Below are positions 28,014 through 37,276 of a stretch of DNA of 64,000 bases, one piece after another. Under the pieces are notes generated by a model, which was given only the letters and a program-made list of their open reading frames with translations, was not told the DNA's origin and ran no database searches. The position numbers were made by a program, and so were the translations under genes. Where the stretch lies: assembly GCF_000766865.1 (NCBI RefSeq), contig NZ_JNFA01000011.1, positions 62,001 through 126,000 on the forward strand, given 5' to 3'. Position 1 is the first letter of the stretch. Every line of letters starts with the position of its first letter. Source of the DNA: Listeria booriae. GTDB lineage: Bacteria; Bacillota; Bacilli; Lactobacillales; Listeriaceae.

Positions 28014-28162
28014 GATTGTTAAAAACCTTGCAAATAATACATTCCAAAGTTCTTAAAGTAACATCATATCACCAAATTCCAGACGCGTCACATCATAAGC
28101 TACCGTATAAACCCGACAAATCTCATAAAAGCCCTCTACATCAATACTTCATAGCAAAAAAA

Positions 28163-28351
28163 TTATCGTAAATCATCCAACGCTTGATAGTCTTCTTGAT
28201 ACTTCCCACCATCCGCTACATCCGCATGATACAACGCTTTCAACGCAAAAGTCTTCTCTAAATCATGCTCTGTCATCAACGCTTGTAATTTTTGTTGTAA
28301 TCTCTCATTTTCACGTACTAATTGTTTCATTTGTGATTTTACATACCTCAT
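28163..28351 (-). CDS. Small coiled-coil protein of unknown function
   Basis: The 62-residue protein starts MRYVKSQMKQLVRENERLQQ and continues as a leucine-rich coiled coil, then ends with an acidic tail. No family was recognised. AAAGGAG lies before the ATG, and a strong terminator-like hairpin sits just upstream (between this and the next gene). Coding potential is supported by the ribosome binding site and the amphipathic helix pattern. Confidence 0.7.
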   Translation of the reverse strand: MRYVKSQMKQLVRENERLQQKLQALMTEHDLEKTFALKALYHADVADGGKYQEDYQALDDLR

Positions 28352-28371
28352 TATCTCCACTCCTTTCATAT

Positions 28372-28399
28372 AAAAACGCTTGCTGGAGCAAGCGTTTTT
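28372..28399. terminator. Strong hairpin terminator before the coiled-coil gene
   Basis: AAAAACGCTTGC pairs perfectly with GCAAGCGTTTTT across a TGGA loop. On the minus strand it ends the upstream PhnA-like gene 7 bp after its stop. Confidence 0.85.
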
Positions 28400-28405
28400 G
28401 ATAAA

Positions 28406-28744
28406 TCATAATTTCTTAACAAACTCTGATTTTAATTTCATTGGTCCGAACCCGTCAATTTTGCAGTCGATGTCATGGTCGCCGTCTACTAAACGGATGT
28501 TTTTTACTTTTGTTCCGATTTTGACAACCGATGAACTGCCTTTTACTTTTAGATCTTTAATTACTGTAATAGAATCGCCATCCGTCAGTACGTTACCGTT
28601 AGAATCGCGGACAACTTTCACGTCATCGCTTGCCTCTGCAGCATCAGCAGACCACTCGTGACCACATTCTGGGCAAATAAATAGACCTCTATCTTCGTAC
28701 GTGTATTCGGAATTACATTCTGGACATTTTGGCAAATCAGCCAT
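28406..28744 (-). CDS. PhnA/YjdM-family zinc-ribbon protein
   Basis: The 112-residue protein has an N-terminal zinc ribbon with two CPEC knuckles ([25 protein letters not shown], Cys about 7, 10, 25, 28). A KOW-like beta domain, [23 protein letters not shown], follows. This is the PhnA/YjdM family, once linked with alkylphosphonate use, though its true role is unknown. It is a single gene. Confidence 0.92.
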   Translation of the reverse strand: MADLPKCPECNSEYTYEDRGLFICPECGHEWSADAAEASDDVKVVRDSNGNVLTDGDSITVIKDLKVKGSSSVVKIGTKVKNIRLVDGDHDIDCKIDGFGPMKLKSEFVKKL

Positions 28745-28820
28745 ATTTAATTTCCTCCATTCGGTTTTATACTTCTATTATAGTACATTCCCACGTGGAA
28801 CTCCATCGAATATGGAAAAA

Positions 28821-29192
28821 AGGGGGTAGGACATAACCCAAATAAATCGGCGACAAGCGCTCGCATTGTTGGGACTGTTCGAAGAAACTGAGTTACAGTC
28901 CCAATATGCCTACGAGCTTGCGAGTAGGCGTTCCATCAGGATTTGGACGGTGAATTTCCAAGCGGTTCTGCTACACTAACGTTACGCTTAACTTCTCGCA
29001 TGGTCGGGGATACGACTCCCTCCCTGCTTTCAGTCATCACATACACAAGTATGCTCCGCTTCCGGCTTCCACCAAATCCCCTGAATACAAACGCTTTCGC
29101 TCGATTTGTGTAAAGCAGAAAACACGTCTTACCCGAAAAAGGTGGCTCGTGATTTCCTGCTTATTTTGTATGAAAATTAGTTATGTCTTAGG
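28821..29192. repeat. Dispersed double-hairpin element, copy 3 (enlarged)
   Basis: This copy keeps both ends and the second hairpin (AGCAGAAAAC...GATTTCCTGCT). Extra sequence is present in the left arm and apex. The added part contains its own hairpins, for example GTTGGGACTGT/ACAGTCCCAA and GCCTAC/GTAGGC near 28904-28929. The main stem remains: GGATTTGG on the left faces CCAAATCC on the right, where copies 1 and 2 have GGAGTTTGG and CCAAACTCC. It starts 14 bp after the LPXTG gene stop. It is most of the 462-bp gap; no gene is seen there. Confidence 0.8.
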
Positions 29193-29206
29193 CGGATTTA
29201 TGGTTA

Positions 29207-32200
29207 TTATTTTCGAGTCAATCTGAACCATGCGGCTATCATTGCTGTGCCGAGAAGTGTAAACAAAACTGTTTCTGCGTTGTTATCGCCGGTTTGTGGT
29301 AATTTCGTGTCGGGTTTGATTACTGGTTTCGGTGTTACTTCTGCTTTTGGTATTGGTTGTGGTTGCATTGTTTGTTCCCCTGGTGTTACTTCGAGTGGTT
29401 TTGGCGTTGGTGTTGGGGTCACTGGTTTTGTCGGTTTTTCTGGGGTGGTTGGTTTTTCGGGCTCGACTGGTTTTGGTGGTAGGATTTGTGGTGGTAATTT
29501 CTTGTTGGTGAATTCGAGCTCGATTAATTCCGGTTTGTCTACTGCTGTTGTGAGAATTGTGAACGGAATTGGTGTGCTGTCTAGTTTATATCCTACCGGC
29601 GCGGCTGTTTCTGTGAAGTAGTAATTGCCTGGTGCAAGGCCGCTGGCGCTAATTTTTCCATCTGCGTCTGTTACTAAGCTTGAAATGATCGTGCCATCTT
29701 CGCTTAGTAAATCAAATGCTGCTCCTTCAAGTGTTTGCCCACTGTCATTTACTTTTTTTAAAACTACAGAACCTTGATAATCCGTCAATTGTGTTCGCAC
29801 TTTTACTGGTTCGCCGTTTGCATTGTCTGCGATTGTGAATTCTACTGGCTTTTCGTTGATTAAATAACCTGTTGGTGCCGCAGTTTCGATAAAGTGATAC
29901 GTTCCTGGTGCCAAGTCAGTGACATCAATGATGCCGTCTAAATTCGTTACCAAATTCTCGCGTATCACGTTGCCTTCTTGGTCTGTCACTTGGAATACAG
30001 CGCCTTTTAGTGCCGCGCCATCTTCCCCATTTTTCTTAAGAGAGGCTTTTCCTTTATAGTTCGTAAAATTGTCGAGCATTTCTGTGGCTGGTTTGCCGTT
30101 CGCCTGACTCGCAATTGTAAAATGAATCGGTTGCGTGTTTAAGATGTAGCCAGTCGGTGCTTTAACTTCCGTAATCGTGTAATCGCCTGGCGCTAGGTCC
30201 GTGGCACTCACTTTACCATCCGAACTGGACGCTAGTGTAGCAACTGTTGCTCCTGTTTGGTCTTGCAAAATGAATGCTGCATCGCTTAGCGCATTTCCTG
30301 CGTCATCTTGTTTTTCAAATTCAAAACTTCCTTTGTAGTTCACAAATGGTGCAACATCAACATCTGCGATTTGGCCGTTGCTGTCTTGCGTTACTGCGAA
30401 CGGAATTGGCTCTGTATTTAAAACATAACCATGTGGCGCGACCGTTTCCACTAAGCGATAATTCGCAGGAAGCAAACCTTCGATGACAAGTCTGCCGTCC
30501 GAATCCGTTTCAAACGTTTCATCTCCGCGAATATCTAGCCACTCGTCGCCAACTTGCCATTGTAATTTGAAAATGGCTCCTGAAAGTGCATCATGCGCTT
30601 CATTTTGCTTCACAAAGGTTACTTTATTCGCCGCGTTCACGATTTTTTCAGCAATTTTTGCATCCGTCGTGTCTTTCGAAATCGTTACTTTCTTACCGTT
30701 TACTAACTCATCGCTGGCTGAGAATCCTTCTGGGGCCTTCACTTCTTTTAAGTAATACGTACCATATGGCAAATTACCAAAAGTCAGCTTACCGTCTTGA
30801 TCTATCGTGCCTTCACGCACAACGACACGGTTATTCTTATCTAAAAGTTGGAATTTAGCACCGTGCAATATCGCATCGTTCGGGTCGACTTTTTGGAACG
30901 TAATGCTACCTTTCGTTCCAACCGCTGTCCCGCCACCGTTTGACACAACAACATCTAGCGTTGTCTCACTGCCACCAGTCACTTCTTCCTCATGATTCCC
31001 CGTGATTTTAACATTGTTTGATACTTTATCCTTGTCCCCCGTCATGAGAACCATCGTGCGGTATTGCACCACGTATGCCGTATTCAACTGTTTCGCAAAA
31101 GTCACTTTCAATTCCTGCTGGCCAGTCTCATTATCCGTCGTAAGCGTCGCCGTGTAGTCCACATCTTTCGTCAACTTCACATTCTTGTTCACCACAAGCG
31201 TCCCGTCAGCATTCACCGTCGTGCCATAAATAACTAACGAAGCCAAATCAATCGACTGATTCGTAGACGGGCGATCCGTCATAACAACATCATCCAACTG
31301 CGACAAGCTCGGATTCACAGTCACCGACCAATTCACATAACCGTCATCATCCTGCATCCCTGACTTCACCGCAAATTTGCCGCCGTTCGTCACAGAAACA
31401 TCCGCGCTTAACGTCTGATCCGGATACGTATCATTTTGAAAAACCGCATCGTTCTTGTAGTTCGCAGAAACAAGTTGACCCTTCACGCTCGTATCGAACT
31501 CAATCAAATACATCGCCGCTTTGTCATCTGGGAAGTTCACCGTCAGAGTATTATCATTTTTATTCGAAGGTTCACTAATTAAGAACTCAGAATAATCACT
31601 AATTTCCGCACCCTTAACAATCGAGCCGTCATGATTAATCGTATAATGATAAATCTTCACAGAACCCGGCACAAATTGCTGATTTCCAAGAATCGGGTCT
31701 ACCACTTTCGCATTTTCCAAATCAATACTGTCGTAGTTCACACCAATCGACCATGTAATCAATTTCGTTTGCGCGTTATAAGAACCATTTTTGAAACCAT
31801 TGTATTTCGTCGGATCATTCGGTTTGAAAACCACAGAGTCCTTACTCGTTTTCGGATCCCCATTTTGATCCATCCAAGTAGCCGAAGCATCATTTTTGAA
31901 ACTCAACTCAGAGTCGCTACCACGCACCACATTCATATCATATTTCGTATCATAGGAAATTCTGAATTGATTCTCCGTCCCATCTTTGTAACTATTTAAA
32001 AACGTAATTTTAAAAACATTCGTACCCTCATCATACACAAAATCATAGTCTGTTCCTGCTACAAGTTCGTGTTTTTGATCCACATCATAAACTTTTAAAG
32101 AATCTGGAATTAGCGTCAAACCGCGGCTCAACGTATCTGTCATTTCCCAGTTTTTCATAAAGTAGTGATTTTTATTCACATCGATAACCCACGAAGCCGT

Positions 32201-34108
32201 CTTCGTATCGTAGTTCACATCGCCAAGTCTCTTCACCAGACTTTGTTGATACATCGTGCCTGTACCGTTGCTGATTTGACCTGTAGAGACATCGACTTTA
32301 TTCGAAATATTCGTATTTTCGGTTAACGTGCCTGACACACCAGTTTTATAATCAATTTTCACCGCACCATCCACATCATGCAAAAAGTGAATTTCAAAAC
32401 CGTTTGCCGTCGGAACAAGTTCATAATCTATGCCTTCAACTAGCGCCGCGCCTTGGATTTCCTTACCACTTTGATCAAATGTCATATTGTACAGTTGCAC
32501 AGAATCACTGACCAAAATCATTTTATCAGAGCCAAAAGTATCTTTAATCACCGCGTCATCTTTGCTAATGTGTTTCTCGCCATAATTGTATTTAATCGTC
32601 CAGTCGAATGTTTGGTCTTTCGAATTATAGTTCGTCGCTGATTTCGCAAGGACTTTGCCATATTTCGCGCTCACTGTTGCTGAAGTAGTTAAATCTGTTA
32701 AATTATCGCCAATCAATGTCGCATTATTCTTAAAATTAACCGTACCACCTGCAAATGGCTTTTTGTCATCATTGATTTTTGTCGTATATTCCAATCGATA
32801 GGCACCGTCAATCGGTTCGGTAAACGTCACATTCCCGTTCGCATCCACCGTATAGCCAGTCGTCACAAGCTTCTCGCTATCAGGAATAACTTTGCCATGC
32901 AAATCCACGTCAATCTGATACACTTTCACAGATTCATACGTCAAACCATCCGGAAACGCCTCCGTTACTTTCGCATTATCAATTGTCTTCAAGCCTTTAT
33001 TAATATCCACATTCCAAATGACACGATCCGGATTTTGCTCCTTGTCAAAATGACCGCTTTTTTCAATCATACCCGCGCCAAAAGGCTTAATCGGAACTTC
33101 CGTACTTGGTAAATTGACTTCATCTGGAATCTTAATTGTCATATCGCCAGGTCCGTCAATCGCATTTTCATTAAAACCAGCGTCAAAATGAAGCGTTCCA
33201 TTCACGTCAGAATTATTTTTCACTTCGTCGGTAAATGTGATCGTCACCTTGCCGTTCGTATCTACCGTCGCTGTCCCAAATTCACCAAGATCAATTGTCA
33301 TATTTTTAGGAATTTTTATATTGTCAGGTAATTCAAACGTGTAATAATCACCTGCATTTACTAACTCCCCAACATCGTTTGGGATATGCCAGTCAAACGC
33401 AAATTCAATTTTATCATTCACGGTTGGCTCCGTTACCACATTGCCGTCCTTATCTCTGTATGTCACTTTCATGTCCGACAAAATCGAACTTTCCTCACTC
33501 GGATAACCAAGTTCTGCAAAAATATCTTTCAAGTCACGCGGACCGTTTTCCTTCACTTTTTTCACAACCGTATCGCGTTTTGGAACAGCCGCTTCCTCAG
33601 GTTGCGCTGGACTTGCTGGCACTGTTGCCGTTGCTTCCTCTTGTTGAGGCTCGGCAGTTTTACCAACATCTTTCGAAATCACATGCACACCATCCGAAAA
33701 AGTCACCTGATCATCCGTACTATCACCAACATATTTACCATTTACTTGAAAATTAAAAACAGTATCCGAATTCCCTGAAATAGGAAAAGTAATCTCATTA
33801 TTTGTCACATCATATTTGCCAATAACCTGTTGTTGATCATCCGTCACGACAGCATCCTGAATCGCTGAGACCTCCACATTATCAGAAACCTTCACCGTTC
33901 CCACTTTTGCTTCATCCGAATGATTTAGCATCCGTCCACTAATCGTATAATTACTCGTTGAATCTGTGTTTTTATTCACAATAATATCCACTAATACAGC
34001 GCCGTCTGTCTCTTTTGTATCCGTAGTTGTTTGTGCCAAAACCATTTGCGGTAAAATCATTTGTAGTATCAAGAGAAGAGCAGCGAAAAGACTAAAAAAC
34101 CTTTTCAT
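29207..34108 (-). CDS. LPXTG-anchored multidomain adhesin with Cna_B/SpaA repeats
   Basis: The 1633-residue wall protein starts with a signal peptide (MKRFFSLFAALLLILQMILP, cleavage near residue 26) and a long adhesive region. It contains about five related collagen-binding-like modules marked by a W-x-I/V-x-VN/YN motif (VIWNVDIN, FDWTIKYN, ASWVIDVN, ITWSIGVN, VNWSVTVN). From about residue 1070 to 1535 come five SpaA/Cna_B domains, each with the VKAPEGF- or ETAAPTGY-type motif whose Glu and a Lys can form an isopeptide bond. A Pro-rich stalk and the sorting signal LPQTG, TM helix and RLTRK tail end it. Sortase A should anchor it. It likely binds host or surface polymers. Confidence 0.95.
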   Translation of the reverse strand: MKRFFSLFAALLLILQMILPQMVLAQTTTDTKETDGAVLVDIIVNKNTDSTSNYTISGRMLNHSDEAKVGTVKVSDNVEVSAIQDAVVTDDQQQVIGKYDVTNNEITFPISGNSDTVFNFQVNGKYVGDSTDDQVTFSDGVHVISKDVGKTAEPQQEEATATVPASPAQPEEAAVPKRDTVVKKVKENGPRDLKDIFAELGYPSEESSILSDMKVTYRDKDGNVVTEPTVNDKIEFAFDWHIPNDVGELVNAGDYYTFELPDNIKIPKNMTIDLGEFGTATVDTNGKVTITFTDEVKNNSDVNGTLHFDAGFNENAIDGPGDMTIKIPDEVNLPSTEVPIKPFGAGMIEKSGHFDKEQNPDRVIWNVDINKGLKTIDNAKVTEAFPDGLTYESVKVYQIDVDLHGKVIPDSEKLVTTGYTVDANGNVTFTEPIDGAYRLEYTTKINDDKKPFAGGTVNFKNNATLIGDNLTDLTTSATVSAKYGKVLAKSATNYNSKDQTFDWTIKYNYGEKHISKDDAVIKDTFGSDKMILVSDSVQLYNMTFDQSGKEIQGAALVEGIDYELVPTANGFEIHFLHDVDGAVKIDYKTGVSGTLTENTNISNKVDVSTGQISNGTGTMYQQSLVKRLGDVNYDTKTASWVIDVNKNHYFMKNWEMTDTLSRGLTLIPDSLKVYDVDQKHELVAGTDYDFVYDEGTNVFKITFLNSYKDGTENQFRISYDTKYDMNVVRGSDSELSFKNDASATWMDQNGDPKTSKDSVVFKPNDPTKYNGFKNGSYNAQTKLITWSIGVNYDSIDLENAKVVDPILGNQQFVPGSVKIYHYTINHDGSIVKGAEISDYSEFLISEPSNKNDNTLTVNFPDDKAAMYLIEFDTSVKGQLVSANYKNDAVFQNDTYPDQTLSADVSVTNGGKFAVKSGMQDDDGYVNWSVTVNPSLSQLDDVVMTDRPSTNQSIDLASLVIYGTTVNADGTLVVNKNVKLTKDVDYTATLTTDNETGQQELKVTFAKQLNTAYVVQYRTMVLMTGDKDKVSNNVKITGNHEEEVTGGSETTLDVVVSNGGGTAVGTKGSITFQKVDPNDAILHGAKFQLLDKNNRVVVREGTIDQDGKLTFGNLPYGTYYLKEVKAPEGFSASDELVNGKKVTISKDTTDAKIAEKIVNAANKVTFVKQNEAHDALSGAIFKLQWQVGDEWLDIRGDETFETDSDGRLVIEGLLPANYRLVETVAPHGYVLNTEPIPFAVTQDSNGQIADVDVAPFVNYKGSFEFEKQDDAGNALSDAAFILQDQTGATVATLASSSDGKVSATDLAPGDYTITEVKAPTGYILNTQPIHFTIASQANGKPATEMLDNFTNYKGKASLKKNGEDGAALKGAVFQVTDQEGNVIRENLVTNLDGIIDVTDLAPGTYHFIETAAPTGYLINEKPVEFTIADNANGEPVKVRTQLTDYQGSVVLKKVNDSGQTLEGAAFDLLSEDGTIISSLVTDADGKISASGLAPGNYYFTETAAPVGYKLDSTPIPFTILTTAVDKPELIELEFTNKKLPPQILPPKPVEPEKPTTPEKPTKPVTPTPTPKPLEVTPGEQTMQPQPIPKAEVTPKPVIKPDTKLPQTGDNNAETVLFTLLGTAMIAAWFRLTRK

Positions 34109-34555
34109 CTTGATTCCCCTTCCTATGAAACAAGCCTTCTCAAAAACATGTCAAAGCCAAATCAATATTGCACAAACACCGCATGAATAAAAGAATCTAC
34201 GCTTATTCATCATTTCAATATCGTTAGTTTACACCTAAACAATTTTAAAAACTAGAGGAAAAACACAAAATGATGATTTAGTAACATTATTCACCTTTTC
34301 GTGACAACATGTGCAGTTCCGTCACATTTTCGCCACAATTAGCCGTTTTTATGTTTCATTTGTGAAATGTTTACGCTTTATATATACTAGACATTTTTAA
34401 AAACAGTACTTTTGAACCAGTTTTAATTTTCGATTTTTTGGAAATAGAGATTGGTGTTTTTTTGCAAGAATTTCACATCAGACTTAACAAATCGGCCTAA
34501 TACATTTATAATGAAACAAGTAAAGGAAACTCCTAATCAGAAAGAGAGTGGTAAT
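34109..34555. other. 447-bp intergenic region between LPXTG and YebC genes
   Basis: This AT-rich stretch holds the LPXTG ribosome binding site (AAGGGGA at its left end) and the YebC promoter at 34360-34388. The region transcribed before the YebC start is about 160 bases long. No gene, tRNA or clear riboswitch was recognised; an in-frame extension upstream of the YebC ATG reaches 34451 but lacks a binding site. Confidence 0.6.
34360..34388 (+). promoter_or_regulatory. Promoter for the YebC-family gene
   Basis: TTGTGA (34360-34365) and TATACT (34383-34388) are spaced 17 bp on the plus strand, leaving a leader of roughly 160 bases before the ATG. Confidence 0.5.
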
Positions 34556-35275
34556 ATGGGCCGCAAATGGGCAAATATTAAAGAAAAGAAAGCATCAAAA
34601 GACGCAAATAACAGTCGTATTTACGCAAAATTCGGGGTTGAAATCTATGTAGCCGCAAAACAAGGCGATCCAGACCCACATTCCAATCAAAAACTGCGCT
34701 TCGTTATTGAGCGCGCCAAAACATACAACGTACCAAAACACATCATCGACCGCGCCATCGAAAAAGCAAAAGGCACAGGCGATGAAAACTATTCCGAATT
34801 ACGCTACGAAGGCTTTGGTCCAAACGGCTCGATGGTCATTGTAGACGCCTTAACAAACAACGTTAACCGTACCGCATCAGACGTTCGCGCAGCCTACAGC
34901 AAAAATGGCGGAAACATGGGCGTGAGCGGCTCCGTTGCTTATATGTTTGATAATACAGCAATTTTCGGGATTGCCGATAAAGATGCAGATGAACTATTGG
35001 AATTATTGATGGAAGCAGACATCGACGTTCGCGATGTACTAGACGAAGATGGTCAAGCGATTGTTTACGCAGAACCAGAAGATTTCCATAGCGTACAAGA
35101 AGCGTTGAAAACAGCAGGTATTGAAGAATTCACCGTTGCCGAAATCGAAATGATTCCACAGAATGAAGTAACTTTAGGCGAAGAAGATTTAGTGAAATTC
35201 GAGAAAATGCTCGATGCACTAGAAGATTTAGAAGATGTGCAGAAAGTCTATCATAACGTGGATTTAGGAGAATAA
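34556..35275 (+). CDS. YebC/PmpR (TACO1)-family protein, YeeI type
   Basis: The 239-residue protein begins [20 protein letters not shown], as in the B. subtilis YeeI branch of the YebC family. It contains [20 protein letters not shown] and an acidic C-terminal domain. YebC proteins are DNA- or ribosome-associated; recent work links some to translation of proline stretches. The longer frame from 34451 is rejected because the family N terminus is at this ATG. A clean terminator follows the stop. Confidence 0.93.
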   Translation: MGRKWANIKEKKASKDANNSRIYAKFGVEIYVAAKQGDPDPHSNQKLRFVIERAKTYNVPKHIIDRAIEKAKGTGDENYSELRYEGFGPNGSMVIVDALTNNVNRTASDVRAAYSKNGGNMGVSGSVAYMFDNTAIFGIADKDADELLELLMEADIDVRDVLDEDGQAIVYAEPEDFHSVQEALKTAGIEEFTVAEIEMIPQNEVTLGEEDLVKFEKMLDALEDLEDVQKVYHNVDLGE

Positions 35276-35280
35276 TAATA

Positions 35281-35314
35281 AAGAGGTGCATCGCCGATTT
35301 GGAATGCACCTCTT
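35281..35314 (+). terminator. Terminator of the YebC-family gene
   Basis: AAGAGGTGCAT (35281-35291) pairs with ATGCACCTCTT (35304-35314), followed by TATTTGTG. Confidence 0.8.
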
Positions 35315-35343
35315 TATTTGTGTTCAAATTAATACAATAAGGG

Positions 35344-35372
35344 TTGTTTTTAATAATATTTTCATATAGAAT
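35344..35372 (+). promoter_or_regulatory. Promoter of the holin-like toxin mRNA
   Basis: TTGTTT (35344-35349) and TAGAAT (35367-35372) are 17 bp apart. Transcription would start near 35379, about 100 bases before the toxin ATG. Confidence 0.55.
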
Positions 35373-35408
35373 GGATTATGACAAGTAAATGTTATGAGTA
35401 GTTGGCTA

Positions 35409-35472
35409 ACCTCCGAATGAAAGTGGGGTGACGCCTATGATTGTTTTCGCCCCAGTCAGCGAGATTGGAGGT
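35409..35472 (+). promoter_or_regulatory. Ribosome-binding-site sequestering stem in the toxin leader
   Basis: ACCTCCGA (35409-35416) can pair with TTGGAGGT (35465-35472), eight pairs including one G-U, covering the toxin Shine-Dalgarno GGAGGT. Another hairpin (TGGGG with CCCCA, about 35424 and 35450) lies between. Blocking of translation in the long mRNA is a hallmark of type I toxins. Confidence 0.6.
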
Positions 35473-35478
35473 GATAAA

Positions 35479-35571
35479 ATGGAAGTTGGGACGGCAATAG
35501 AAATTATGCTTGCTTTTGGGATATACACCCTTGCCCTGTTAACTTACATGAAAAATGATCGAAAAAAATAA
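35479..35571 (+). CDS. Holin-like type I toxin peptide (Hol_Tox family)
   Basis: The 30-residue peptide starts MEVGTAIEIMLAFGIYTLAL and ends MKNDRKK. It has one TM helix and a basic tail, as in the 'putative holin-like toxin' family (PF16935). GGAGGTG precedes the ATG. The same frame continues upstream to an ATG at 35437, adding 14 residues (MIVFAPVSEIGGDK), but that start lacks a good binding site. It is too short for ordinary gene callers. A convergent antisense RNA with its own promoter covers the end of its mRNA, so this is likely a type I toxin-antitoxin module that depolarises the membrane when unchecked. Confidence 0.8.
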   Translation: MEVGTAIEIMLAFGIYTLALLTYMKNDRKK

Positions 35572-35682
35572 ACTACTCTTTGGCATGAGGGCTTTCGAGT
35601 AGTTTACATTTCTACAAAATAGTCAACCATTCTTAACATGGTCTTGTTAAGGGAGTCATGTTAGCGCATGACTCTCTTTTTC
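35560..35682 (-). ncRNA. Antisense antitoxin RNA of the type I module
   Basis: A minus-strand promoter (TTGCAA 35712-35717, TATAAT 35689-35694) should start an RNA near 35682. It reads through three hairpins and would end at the stem AAACTACTC/GAGTAGTTT (35597-35605 with 35570-35578), followed on this strand by TTATTTTTTTC. The RNA, about 120 bases, is complementary to the 3' end of the toxin coding region and the whole toxin 3' UTR. Its role as antitoxin is inferred from this layout. Confidence 0.7.
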
Positions 35683-35683
35683 A
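35651..35683 (+). terminator. Terminator of the toxin mRNA
   Basis: GGGAGTCATG (35651-35660) pairs with CATGACTCTC (35667-35676) around TTAGCG, followed by TTTTTTC. It lies over the first bases of the antisense RNA. Confidence 0.85.
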
Positions 35684-35688
35684 ATCTC

Positions 35689-35717
35689 ATTATAACATGT
35701 CTACCTTCTTTTTGCAA
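35689..35717 (-). promoter_or_regulatory. Promoter of the antisense antitoxin RNA
   Basis: On the minus strand TTGCAA and a perfect TATAAT are spaced exactly 17 bp. No reading frame follows on this strand, which supports an RNA product. Confidence 0.75.
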
Positions 35718-35858
35718 TGCTTACATAAATTCACGTCATTACGGCTCCACAAATTTATCGATTACAAAATGGATTTCTCGCGGATTATAGCATATACTAA
35801 CGAAGGACAGTTTAAAATCTGAATTGGAGGAAATAAACTGTATAGAGGGGGCTGAAAA

Positions 35859-37271
35859 ATGGAAAAAACAAATAGACGAAAAACATTAGCACTAATTTCA
35901 ATCATGCTTGGTGCTTTCATTTCATTACTTGACACTACGATTGTGAATGTCGCGTTACCTGATATAACCGTTGCACTTCATGCTACAAGCCAATCCATTG
36001 AGTGGATTATTTCTGGTTATGCACTTGCGTTTGGTGTTGTGCTGATCTTAGCTGGACGGCTAGGCGATCGCTTCGGTCGGAAGAATCTTTATATTTTCGG
36101 GATTTTGCTATTTTTAATTATGAGTATTACAGCTGGATACGCGCAATCTGAGGAAAGTCTAATTATTTCTCGGGTAATACAAGGACTTGGCGCCGGCTTA
36201 TTCTTCCCACAAATCAATGCGGTAATAATGGATATGTACAGTGGCAAACACCTCGGCAAAATTTTCGGGATTTTAGGTTCTGTTATTGGTGTCGGGACAG
36301 CAATTGGACCGTTAGCCGGTGGTTTATTAATCGAATTATTTGGCGCTGATAACGGTTGGCGCGCAGTGTTTTTCGTGAATGTACCGATCGTTCTGGTGAC
36401 ACTTGTTTTAGCAATGCTTTACTTGCCAAAACATCAAGCTCCGAAAGAGAAAGTACGCTTTGACATTCCTGGTGTCTTGGGATTAACGCTTGCTTTGATG
36501 ATGTTGCTTTACCCTGTGATTTCACGTGGTTCCAACGGTTTTAGACTAGTTGATTATATTTGGATGGCTTCATCTATTCCTGTTTTCCTTTTGTTATACT
36601 GGTGGAGTGTTCGCCAAGCAAAAAGAGGAAAACAGCCGTTAATTTCACCAAACTTGCTTAAAAATCAGCCATTTGTATCTGGAATGGTACTATCACTTGT
36701 TTACTTTGCAGCATTTACGAGTATCTTCTTTATTCTATCCGTGACATGGCAAACAGGTTTTGGTCAATCCGCGATTTCGTCAGGCCTTGCGATTACGCCA
36801 TTCGCGATTGGGAGTGTCCTCGCAGCTGCGAATAGCAATCGTTTTATCATGAAAATTGGCCGAAAGTTACTACATCTCGGCGTTGTGTTAGTCATTATCG
36901 GATTATCTGGCGTTTCACTCGTTTTTCATCTACATGATGGCGTGTTTTCCGCATGGTGGATGGCCTTGCCCCTACTTACCGCGGGAATTGGGAGTGGCTT
37001 GATTATTGCGCCGCTTAACAGTTTTACGCTTTCGACGGTCGTTGGTCCTGAACGTGGCGGCGCGAGTGGGATGTTTAACACAGCGCAACGTATCGGTTCG
37101 TCATTCGGGATTGCCGTTGTTGGCTCGGTGTTTTTCAGGACGCTAGATCATACCACCGCACACTCGAAGGCTAACGCGTTTTCTGATAGCTTGCAGATGA
37201 GTATGTATGTGAATATTGCGTTGTTGGTGGTTTGTTTTGTGTTGGTGTTTAGGTTGCCGAGGAAGATATGA
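35859..37271 (+). CDS. MFS drug exporter, DHA2 (14-TM) family
   Basis: The 470-residue transporter has the DHA2 signature LDTTIVNVALPDI in TM1, motif A GRLGDRFGRKNLY after TM2 and motif C-like GLGAGLFFPQINAVIM and GSVIGVGTAIGPLAGG. About 14 TM helices are expected. It exports drugs or biocides in exchange for protons; the substrates are not predictable. AGAGGGGG lies before the ATG. It is a single gene bracketed by the toxin locus and a terminator. Confidence 0.92.
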   Translation: MEKTNRRKTLALISIMLGAFISLLDTTIVNVALPDITVALHATSQSIEWIISGYALAFGVVLILAGRLGDRFGRKNLYIFGILLFLIMSITAGYAQSEESLIISRVIQGLGAGLFFPQINAVIMDMYSGKHLGKIFGILGSVIGVGTAIGPLAGGLLIELFGADNGWRAVFFVNVPIVLVTLVLAMLYLPKHQAPKEKVRFDIPGVLGLTLALMMLLYPVISRGSNGFRLVDYIWMASSIPVFLLLYWWSVRQAKRGKQPLISPNLLKNQPFVSGMVLSLVYFAAFTSIFFILSVTWQTGFGQSAISSGLAITPFAIGSVLAAANSNRFIMKIGRKLLHLGVVLVIIGLSGVSLVFHLHDGVFSAWWMALPLLTAGIGSGLIIAPLNSFTLSTVVGPERGGASGMFNTAQRIGSSFGIAVVGSVFFRTLDHTTAHSKANAFSDSLQMSMYVNIALLVVCFVLVFRLPRKI

Positions 37272-37276
37272 AGAAA

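Noticed and set aside
28014-28162. Possible cobalamin or nickel riboswitch before the NiCoT gene
   Set aside because: The leader is short, shows no B12-box and no strong stem structure.
34451-34555. N-terminal extension of the YebC-family protein
   Set aside because: It lacks a ribosome binding site and the family always starts near MGRKWANIK.
35859-37271. MFS gene as part of the toxin locus
   Set aside because: It lies beyond the toxin terminator and has its own leader and ribosome binding site.
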